64,000 bases of DNA from contig JACNKX010000082.1 in NCBI GenBank assembly GCA_014381825.1, forward strand, positions 52,364-116,363, written 5' to 3'. Source of the DNA: Planctomycetota bacterium (GTDB taxonomy: Bacteria > Planctomycetota > Planctomycetia > Pirellulales > Pirellulaceae). This document shows, one piece after another, positions 27,239 through 35,200 of this stretch. The position numbers and the translations under genes are program-made. A model generated the notes under the pieces. It was not told the DNA's origin. It worked only from the letters and a program-made list of their open reading frames with translations, and made no database searches. Numbering within the stretch: position 1 is the stretch's first letter; every line of letters begins with the position of its first letter.

Positions 27239-28030
27239 TTGCGACAGATCCTGATCAAATCATCGACTGCGATGTCGATCTTGTGCGTGGCTACGACGGT
27301 ATTGGCACAAGGAACATCATCCGCCGAGTCGGAATCTGCGCCACAAGGCTTCTTCAGCATCATCTTCTCCGGCGGAATCGTTGGACTGCTGATTGTCCTG
27401 TTGTTGTTCGCCCTTTCGCTAACAGCGGCGTATCTTGTCTTCGAGCACATTATGACCCTTCGTCGCACGGAGATCATGCCGGAAGGCCTCGGCGACCAGG
27501 TACGCGAATCGCTATCTGCCGGACGAGTTGCCGAAGCCGATCAAGCATGTCGCCAGCAGCCCAGCTTCTTATCGTTTGTGCTGCTGAATGGGCTGGCCGA
27601 ATTGGATGGTGGATGGACAGCGGTTGAGAAAGCTTTGGAGGATGCGACCGCCGAACAATCGGCAAGGTTGTTTCGCAAGATCGAGTACCTGTCCGTCATT
27701 GGCAACATCGCACCGATGGTTGGTCTGCTCGGCACGGTCACGGGCATGATCTTCGCGTTTCAGCAAGTTGCGAGTACGCAAGGTTCTGCGGGTGCTGCGG
27801 ATCTGGCAGAAGGCATCTATCAAGCGCTTGTCACCACGGTTGGCGGCCTGATCGTGGCGATCCCGTGCCTTGGCGCGTTCGCTGTGTTTCGCAATCGAGT
27901 CGATCAACTGGTCGCCGAAGCCGCCTACACCGCTCAGCACGCATTCGCGCCGCTCAAACGACGAAGGGGCGCGAAACAAAAGCCGCAAGCCGCCGCACCG
28001 CCTCCGCCACCGTCTGACGGAGGTCCGTGA
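27239..28030 (+). CDS. ExbB/TolQ/MotA-family proton channel protein
   Basis: A 263-residue inner-membrane protein. TTG 27239 is used because AAGGAGGG lies 5 bases upstream (27226-27233). A signal-like segment is followed by the first membrane helix (IFSGGIVGLLIVLLLFALSL, about 44-64). The characteristic ExbB/TolQ core comes next: IGNIAPMVGLLGTVTGMI (about 153-170) and VTTVGGLIVAIPCL (about 198-211). These form the pentameric stator that, with ExbD, converts proton flow into motion. The C-terminus has a Pro-rich tail (PPPPPS). The next gene starts inside its stop. It supports an ion-driven complex across the envelope. Confidence 0.93.
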   Translation: MRQILIKSSTAMSILCVATTVLAQGTSSAESESAPQGFFSIIFSGGIVGLLIVLLLFALSLTAAYLVFEHIMTLRRTEIMPEGLGDQVRESLSAGRVAEADQACRQQPSFLSFVLLNGLAELDGGWTAVEKALEDATAEQSARLFRKIEYLSVIGNIAPMVGLLGTVTGMIFAFQQVASTQGSAGAADLAEGIYQALVTTVGGLIVAIPCLGAFAVFRNRVDQLVAEAAYTAQHAFAPLKRRRGAKQKPQAAAPPPPPSDGGP

Positions 28031-28455
28031 TGCGAGTTCCAAATTTCCTGCGCAGCGGCGAAGTCGGCTTCAATATGACGCCGATGATAGACGTTGTCTT
28101 CTTGTTGATTATCTTCTTTCTCGTGTCGAGTCATCTTGCCAAGCAAGAGGCTCAAATGGACTTGCCTCTGCCGGTTGCCGACAGCGGCGAGGAATCAAAT
28201 GACGAACTCACTCGGCTGACGCTGAATGTCACAGAAGATGGTTCGATGCTGCTCGCTGGTCGACGTCTCGATCGAGACGAGCTGAAGCAGCGACTAAACG
28301 ACGCGCGCGACGAACACGGCAAAGACGTCGAGATTCGCATCCGAGGTGATCGAAACGTCCCCTATTCGGCGGTATCGCCGATCATGCTCTCGTGTGCTCG
28401 CACCGGCATCTGGAAAGTGACTTTCGGGGTTTATCGCAGCGAGGACGTTCGCTGA
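28030..28455 (+). CDS. ExbD/TolR-family protein 1
   Basis: A 141-residue single-helix protein. The N-terminal motif MTPMIDVVFLLIIFFLVSS (about 17-35) contains the conserved membrane Asp that carries protons in ExbD/TolR; the periplasmic domain follows with VEIRIRGDRNVPYSAV, the usual beta-strand of the family. ATG 28030 overlaps the exbB stop (TGATG) with GAGGT upstream; a GTG one codon earlier is possible. The stop overlaps the second exbD start (TGATG), so ExbB and two ExbD are translated together. Confidence 0.93.
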   Translation: MRVPNFLRSGEVGFNMTPMIDVVFLLIIFFLVSSHLAKQEAQMDLPLPVADSGEESNDELTRLTLNVTEDGSMLLAGRRLDRDELKQRLNDARDEHGKDVEIRIRGDRNVPYSAVSPIMLSCARTGIWKVTFGVYRSEDVR

Positions 28456-28910
28456 TGCACCGACCATCGATCTTCACAGACCGGCGTGAGCCTCTCGATG
28501 TCAAAATGACACCGATGATTGATGTCGTGTTCTTGTTGCTGATCTTCTTTGTGTGGACTGCGAGCTTTCAGATTGTCGAGCACATCCTGCCGAGCAGCGT
28601 GTCGGAGATCAGCGGGAACGATTCGATCAGCCCGAATGAGCCGCCGCCTCCGGAAGCAGATTTTCACAACGTCGTTGTGCGAATACTGTGGGCCGAGGGG
28701 CGTGTCAGCTGGCGGGTTGGAGAAGAGTCGCTCGGTGACCTCACTGGAGTCGAGGCAAAGCTTGCTCGAATTTTCCAGGCAAACGCCGAAGCACCCGTAA
28801 TCATTGCCCCGGACAACGCGACACCGCTCGGCGACGTGATCGATGTCTACGATCTTTCCCGCCGAGTCGGTTTTGACGAAGTACAGTTCGCCGCTTCGGA
28901 GGATGCGTGA
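28455..28910 (+). CDS. ExbD/TolR-family protein 2
   Basis: A 151-residue paralogue of the preceding protein. It has the same membrane motif MTPMIDVVFLLLIFFVWTA (about 18-36) with the conserved Asp, then a divergent periplasmic domain ending RRVGFDEVQFAAS. It lies one base-overlap downstream of ExbD1 and overlaps the next TPR gene. Two different ExbD proteins would allow a heteromeric stator, as proposed for TolR/ExbD pairs (inference). Confidence 0.92.
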   Translation: MHRPSIFTDRREPLDVKMTPMIDVVFLLLIFFVWTASFQIVEHILPSSVSEISGNDSISPNEPPPPEADFHNVVVRILWAEGRVSWRVGEESLGDLTGVEAKLARIFQANAEAPVIIAPDNATPLGDVIDVYDLSRRVGFDEVQFAASEDA

Positions 28911-31521
28911 GGTGAGTGGATACAAAGGAGCCATCACGCTCCGCCGTGATGATCGCAGGACGCAAAGGTCTGTCCTGGGGCGGACGCTAGATCTTCTCGC
29001 CAGCTCAACTCAATTGGGCTCGTCACGGCGGAGTGTGACGGCTACTTTCTTAGCGATCACGCTGTCTTTAACGCCTTGTCTGTTTGGGAATGACGACACT
29101 GGCTTCGTCTCCGGCCTGCGCGAACGACGGCTCTTCACGTTGGCCGAGACTTACTGCAATGAACGCCTGGGCAATTCGCAGCTTACTCCGATTGATCATG
29201 TAGAGCTCGCGGTGGAACTAATGAGAACCTATGCCGAGCATGCTCTGAACTCACGGGGCACGCAGCGCGATGCGCTCTGGCGGCAGGCTCGCGAAGTCGC
29301 AGCGGACTTCAAGGATGATAACGAACGCCCGCGAGCCGTTTTAGTTCGAGTCCAAGACGCACTTACGTTGCTTGCTCGAGGTGAACTCGCGCGGATGGAA
29401 TCCGAAGTCGCCGCGAATCCAGACGAATCGCTGACGTTGGCCCGCGACATACTACGCGAGGCTGGGGCTTCGCTCACCGCGATCGATCGCGAACTTTCCG
29501 AAACGATTCCGGCCCGACAACGCAACCCGCTTCGACCTAACGAACTGTCCGCTGAAGAATTGACATCACTTCAGAATCATGTGCGATATCAACAGGCGCG
29601 GTCATTCAAGAATCAAGGGTTGTGTTTTCCAGCCACTAGCAGTGACCGAACGGCATCGTTAACTGCAGCCATCGATCAGCTTCAACAACCATTGCTGCAA
29701 CTCGCGCCAGGCCAATCACTTTACGTTGATTTGCGCTTGGAGCAGATTGCGTGTTTGCGTTTGCTAGGCGATACGGATGGTGCAGCAGGATACTTAAAGA
29801 CGTTGAGCTCCGACGAGTTGTCACCTCAGGAGCAGTTGCAGGTGCGGGCCGAGCGAATCCGCTGGAGCTTGGCGCGCAATGAAGCCACGGATGCATTGAA
29901 AGTCGTCGGAGAAGGACGCAAAATTGCGAGCGTGACATCGGCGGAACTCGACTTCTCGTTTCTAGAAACTTATGTCAGCTTGTGGAAGTCAGCCGCCGAC
30001 CGGCGCGATCCGGATGAAACCGAGCGTTGGCGTGACAAGTCGATCTCAACGGCCACATTTGTTGAACAAGAGCACGGGCGGTACTGGGCTCGGCGGGCTG
30101 AGATTCTGCTGATCCGGATCGGTGCTGGCAGCGGCGACGGCAGCGTGGAGATCTTGCGGCGAACAGCAGATGACTTGTATCGCAAAGGGAATCTGGCGGA
30201 CGCCGTCGCGGCTTACGACAAGGCAGCTGCAGCAGCGATCAAGGCGGAAGATGCGGATCAAAGATTTGCCCTCTCCTACAAAGCCGCGCTGGTCTTACAG
30301 CAACAAAAACGACATGCCGAAGCAGCGACTCGATTTCAAAATATTGCTCATTCTCAAAAGACGCATCCGTATGCCGCAAACTCGCATCTCCTTGCGATCG
30401 CTAACACCCGACAAGCATCCGCTGCTGACGGAAAGTGGCTCGATTCGTATTCAGAACTACTACGAGAGCATCTTGCCAACTGGCCGAGTAGCGAGACCGC
30501 GAGTACTGCCGCGTATTGGCTTGGCGAATTCGAAGCGGCTCATCACCGTTGGAGTAACGCGATCGACGCTTTCTCATTGGTGAACGCAAACTCCGAGCAA
30601 TTCCCTAATGCTGTCAAGGAATTAGGCACATGTTGGTTGAACCGGTTTGAGGAACTTCGCAGGGCGGACCAACCGCTCCAGGAAGAATTGCTGCGAACCG
30701 AAGGTGTTTTGAGGGCGGTCATTCTCGGCGCTGACGATCAGATTCCGGCCGAATGGAGTTCGGTCGCGCGCGAAGCGGTCAGTGCCCTGGCGGCGATTCA
30801 GTTGCAATATGGAGACCGTGACCTTCCTGGCGTCGAAGGCTTACTGAAAGCTGCACTAGCCGGTGTGCCAGAGCCAACCGATAAATGGCGAGTTGCGGCG
30901 GATTCGCTGCTCGTCGGAATCATCGCGCGGCAGCCGGGTCGGGAAGTTGATGCGAGAGAGATGCTGAAGCAAGTCGGCGCAGCATCGACAGATCAATTGT
31001 TCGAACTGTTTCAGCAGATCACAAAGATTACGGAAGTTGCAAGCGGTTCCGCTCTAACGGATCTGGCAGAACTCGTCGTTGATATTGCCGAACGGCTTGA
31101 TTCAAAGCGAGGAGAGTTGGACGCGGCTCAGAATCTATCGATTGATCGAAGGCTCGCCCAAGCTCTAGCTGCGACAGGCGACGTCGCTGCCGCACATGAG
31201 CGTTTCGTACAACTCGCCAACGAGCATACTAGTAACGCTTCGATTCAAGAGGACTATGGCCGATTCCTGCTTGATCGCGAGGACAAAGAGTCCTGGCAAC
31301 AAGCACTCGACCAATGGCGACGCGTCGCGTCGCGTACTCGCCCCAGAACAGCCCGCTGGTTTCATGCCAAATACTCCGTCGCCCTCGCTCAGTACAAACT
31401 GAACGACAAAGAAGGGGCTGCGAAATTGATTCGATACCTGCAAGCGACGGAAGATCTTAAGCAGAGCGGACTCGAAGAAGAATTTGACCAGTTGCTCGTA
31501 CGGTGCAAGAACGAATCGTGA
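28903..31521 (+). CDS. Large exported TPR/helical-repeat protein
   Basis: An 872-residue protein (if ATG 28903, which overlaps the ExbD2 stop). The hydrophobic export segment is at about residues 48-60 (TATFLAITLSLTPCLFG), so the first 45 residues would be an unusually long, basic n-region. GTG 29035 just before that segment is an attractive alternative start and would give a normal signal peptide. The remainder is almost entirely alpha-helical, with TPR-like pairs such as LADAVAAYDKAAAAAIKAED and AAYWLGEFEAAHHRW. It completes the vWA/TPR/ExbBD operon, possibly as its scaffold. An inverted repeat spans the 5' end (28929-29043). No enzyme domain seen. Confidence 0.75.
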   Translation: MREVSGYKGAITLRRDDRRTQRSVLGRTLDLLASSTQLGSSRRSVTATFLAITLSLTPCLFGNDDTGFVSGLRERRLFTLAETYCNERLGNSQLTPIDHVELAVELMRTYAEHALNSRGTQRDALWRQAREVAADFKDDNERPRAVLVRVQDALTLLARGELARMESEVAANPDESLTLARDILREAGASLTAIDRELSETIPARQRNPLRPNELSAEELTSLQNHVRYQQARSFKNQGLCFPATSSDRTASLTAAIDQLQQPLLQLAPGQSLYVDLRLEQIACLRLLGDTDGAAGYLKTLSSDELSPQEQLQVRAERIRWSLARNEATDALKVVGEGRKIASVTSAELDFSFLETYVSLWKSAADRRDPDETERWRDKSISTATFVEQEHGRYWARRAEILLIRIGAGSGDGSVEILRRTADDLYRKGNLADAVAAYDKAAAAAIKAEDADQRFALSYKAALVLQQQKRHAEAATRFQNIAHSQKTHPYAANSHLLAIANTRQASAADGKWLDSYSELLREHLANWPSSETASTAAYWLGEFEAAHHRWSNAIDAFSLVNANSEQFPNAVKELGTCWLNRFEELRRADQPLQEELLRTEGVLRAVILGADDQIPAEWSSVAREAVSALAAIQLQYGDRDLPGVEGLLKAALAGVPEPTDKWRVAADSLLVGIIARQPGREVDAREMLKQVGAASTDQLFELFQQITKITEVASGSALTDLAELVVDIAERLDSKRGELDAAQNLSIDRRLAQALAATGDVAAAHERFVQLANEHTSNASIQEDYGRFLLDREDKESWQQALDQWRRVASRTRPRTARWFHAKYSVALAQYKLNDKEGAAKLIRYLQATEDLKQSGLEEEFDQLLVRCKNES
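28929..29043. repeat. Inverted repeat inside the 5' end of the large TPR gene
   Basis: A 23-nt arm AGCCATCACGCTCCGCCGTGATG (longest run of 20: AGCCATCACGCTCCGCCGTG) at 28929-28951 pairs with CGTCACGGCGGAGTGTGACGGCT-type sequence at 29021-29043, 3 mismatches. Each arm is itself hairpin-forming (ATCACGctccgCCGTGAT). A REPIN-like layout, of a different sequence family from 25974-26175. Confidence 0.7.
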
Positions 31522-31611
31522 CGTGCATCTCAGCTATCGCTGGTGGACATTGCGAGTTTGTTCGGTGAGAATCTAGTAGGACGTTCCCGAGAGTTCCGAC
31601 GAGGCATTATC

Positions 31612-32241
31612 GTGACCACAATCATTAATGATCACATCCTTGAAGAACGATTGATTGCGCAACGTCAGCAAGCGGGCTTGGATAAACTCGATGAAGTTTG
31701 GGGCGGAGTGTACGTCATGTCACCGATGGCTAACAACGAACATCAACGAGTGGTAAGCGACCTGACAACGATCTTGAATATTGTCCTTGGATGGTCCGGT
31801 CTCGGAAGAATCTTTCCTGGTGTCAATGTTAGCGATCAAGAAGATGACTGGAAGAACAACTATCGATGTCCCGATGTGGCGGTCTACTTGAAAGACACTC
31901 AAGCAGAAGATCGGGGCGCATACTGGTACGGCGGTCCTGACTTCGCGGTTGAAGTTGTGAGTCCTCAAGACCGGACGACCGACAAGCTGCCTTTTTACGG
32001 CCAAGTTGGAACACGGGAGTTGTTGGTGGTTGACCGTGATCCTTGGGCGCTAAGTTTATACCGACTCCGCGATGAAATCCTTCAACCCTTCGCCACGTCT
32101 GAGCTAGACGGTTCAACAACGATTGTGAGTGAGGTGGTTCCGCTTGACTTTAACATGCTCGCTCACGAATCCCGGCCAGTGATCGAAGTGAATCATCACG
32201 ACCGCCACCAGCGTTGGATTATTGACCCGACTGCTGACTAA
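31612..32241 (+). CDS. Uma2 family (DUF820) PD-(D/E)XK-type nuclease-like protein
   Basis: A 209-residue protein of the Uma2 superfamily. The nuclease-like core is visible: CPDVAVYL near 84, FAVEVVSPQDRTTDK (about 109-123, carrying the E-x-n-D/K acidic and basic positions), and the following beta strand ELLVVDRD. GTG 31612 with GAGG 7-8 nt upstream fits family starts (MTTTII-like); the frame extends to 31543. Uma2 proteins are abundant in cyanobacteria and planctomycetes, with no settled function. It is monocistronic and converges with the giant ATPase gene. Confidence 0.85.
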   Translation: MTTIINDHILEERLIAQRQQAGLDKLDEVWGGVYVMSPMANNEHQRVVSDLTTILNIVLGWSGLGRIFPGVNVSDQEDDWKNNYRCPDVAVYLKDTQAEDRGAYWYGGPDFAVEVVSPQDRTTDKLPFYGQVGTRELLVVDRDPWALSLYRLRDEILQPFATSELDGSTTIVSEVVPLDFNMLAHESRPVIEVNHHDRHQRWIIDPTAD

Positions 32242-32290
32242 CGGGTCTCAAAATTGCTCGTAATACTCTTCAGACGCCGGATACCTCTGA

Positions 32291-35200
32291 CTACGACGGA
32301 GGCCGAGGTGGCAAGTCTTCAAGATGCTCCACGAGCGTAGAGTATGAATTTAGTGTCGCGTCGAGCGATTGCTGCAGCCGCTGAATGTCGGAACTTTGCA
32401 AGTTAGCTGCGTTTAAGATTGGCAGCATCCACGCTTTCATCAGTTCAAACTGGTGTTGCAACACGCCAACGACTTGCTTGGGCAAGCGATATTGGACGAT
32501 GATGCGGCGTGTTTCGGCAGACAAATCATCGGAACTGCCGCTCTTCTGCAACTGCTTCAGCAGCGGTTCGAGTATTTCCGCGGAGAGCGGAGATGATTCG
32601 CTCGGCGATTGTGCAAGATGGTCGACGCCGCTGCTGAGCGTCGTGCCAAGTGAGCTCATGCCGTCGTTGAGCGATTGTAATTCTTCGATGACACGGGTGA
32701 CTTGTTGCTGGGCAGCAGCGGATTCTTCATCCGGCGCAGCCAATTGACCAACGCCATCATCCAGCGCTCGCCGGATGGAATGCAAGCCATCGCCGAGCGA
32801 TCCAAGTTGGACCAGCACTTGAGCGACTTCGCTTCCGGAGTCGACTCCGCGTAGCTTCACGTTCTGTGCAAACGTTCGCTTGATGTCGTCCCAGCGATTC
32901 GCCTCCTCTTTTGTGATGATTCCCATTAGCTCCTTGAACTTGAGCATATTCGCTTCTTGATCCGAGGTCAGCGTTTGAGCATCGTTTTCGTAGCTCGATA
33001 AGATCAGCGTCTGTAGCTCGTCATCGTTCATGATCGCGACAACCTTCTCGGCGATCCGGTTCATATTGCGGTAGGACCCTTGCAACTTGAACGGCGGCTC
33101 AGTGCGATAGTCGTCTGCCTGTCCCGCCGAACGGATGTACTCGCGATTCACCGCCAACACGATATCGCGGACTCGCATCAGCTTCTTCATGACGGCAACC
33201 ATCTCGTTCAACTCTTCCAATGAGTAGTTGCCTTCGAGATCGACGTCATCGTGACCGTCGTACTGCGCCAGCCGCATCACTTCGTAAACGTCGGCTTGCG
33301 AGCGGCTGGCAAGTTTGTTGAGGATCGGGTTCGACGTGAGCGAGTTCTCTAGATAACTCATCTCGAACACGTCGGCGCTGTCACCAATGATCTCGCCGAG
33401 GTTATAGACATCGGCTCGGTTTGCGAGCATGTCCGGAATCTGAAACTTCTCACCGCTCTCCGTATACGGGTTGCCTGCCATCACGACCGTGACGGTACGG
33501 CCTCGCAGATCGTATGTACGCGTGTGGCCTTTGTAGACGCCCTCGATTTTTCGCTGCGCGTCGCACAGTGAAATGAATTTCTGCAGAAGCTCGGGGTTAC
33601 AGTGCTGGATATCGTCCAAATAGATCATCACATTATCGCCCATCTCCAACGCGAGATTCAATTTCTCGACTTCCTCGCGGGCAGCGGCGTTTGTCGCTTC
33701 GGTCGGATCGAGCGAAGTGACCTGATGGCCGATCGCTGGCCCATTGATCTTCATGAAGATGACGCCAAGGCGATTGGCGAGATATTCCATCAAAGTTGTC
33801 TTGCCGTACCCAGGCGGAGAAACTAGCAGCAACAGCCCCATCAAGTCGGTTCGTTTCTGTTCACCGACCACGCCGATTTGCTTCGCAAGGTTGTCGCCTA
33901 TCAGCGGCAGATAGACAGAATCGATCAGCTTGTTCCGAACGAACGATGTCAGCACTCGAGGGCGGAACTCCTCCAGTCGCATCTCGTCGCGTGCGGCGTC
34001 AACAATCTCTTTCTTCAATTCGACGTAGCGTTGATACCTTGGCACAACATCGCGATCGTATTGATTGAGCTTTCGAGTAAAGCGATTGAAGTGCAAATGG
34101 TAGCGGCGTTCAATGATTACCGAGTGGGAACCAGACATTTCCGTCAGCTCGTCCGTCACATGCCCATCGACAATCCGAGATCGATTGAGCTTTCCAGCAA
34201 CGAGTAACGACGCGACTTCATCGATATAGTCACGCTGTTCATCCATGTTGGCATCAGGCTGGCTCTCAACAAACGCCCGCATCCAATCACGTGCGAGTAC
34301 CAAACAGCCAGCAGGATCATGTTTCAGCTTCTGGAGTGTCTCGGCGAACTTGTCGGCGTAGCCACTCGCGGACAAATGCGAACGAAACGCGTCGTGCATC
34401 TCGCTTGCGATGCGGCTGACCTCGAAGTCATTGCCATAAGCCAATTCGTGGAATAAGTACTCCGCTGCGTCCTCGACCAGAGTTGCCGCAAAGAGTTCAG
34501 TGTCGTCGGCGAACGTGTGCAGCATCGTCGCTAAATTGCCAATGTAATGTTGTTGTTGCCCTGTGTTCGGGAATAAGGATCCGATCACACCGCAACCGTG
34601 CAGCTTGGCGGCCATCAGCGTCTTTTGCTTGCGATCAACGAAGTGGCTCCAGAATACTCGCGCCATGGCACGCGCTTGCGTGTGGAATCGCAGCAATCCG
34701 ATGCTGGCTTGCATTGTTGCCAGAGCCTGCGCGATTTTCGCCGCGTCATGATCGTGAACGCCCTTCGAGTACGCTTCCGCGTAACGAGGTCCCATGAAGC
34801 GACGGACATAGTCGTGCAACTCGCCCTCTTCCGCGCGAGCTAGCCACTCGATCGACATTGCTGGATCATCGTTGACGCACGACTCAGGATCGGTCGCAGC
34901 ACGGAAAATGCAATGCGCGAGATACTCGCCGCGGTAGACCCCTGGATTTTCAGAGACAACTTCCTGACGCCATACGTCGGAGAGATCGTTGAGTTCCGTG
35001 TCTTCGATTGGCTCGAAGAAACTGGTTCCTGTCAGATGCAACATCAACTGGTCATCGCGAAAGACCGTCGTCAGATCAAGCTGCTGAACATTGACAGCGA
35101 ACTTGTGACTGCCGAACTGAATGACGTTCTTTCCATCGACGTAAAGCTCGTCTCGATCCTTCAGCTGGCGAACGGCGTCTTCGCGGATGGTCTTTAGTTG

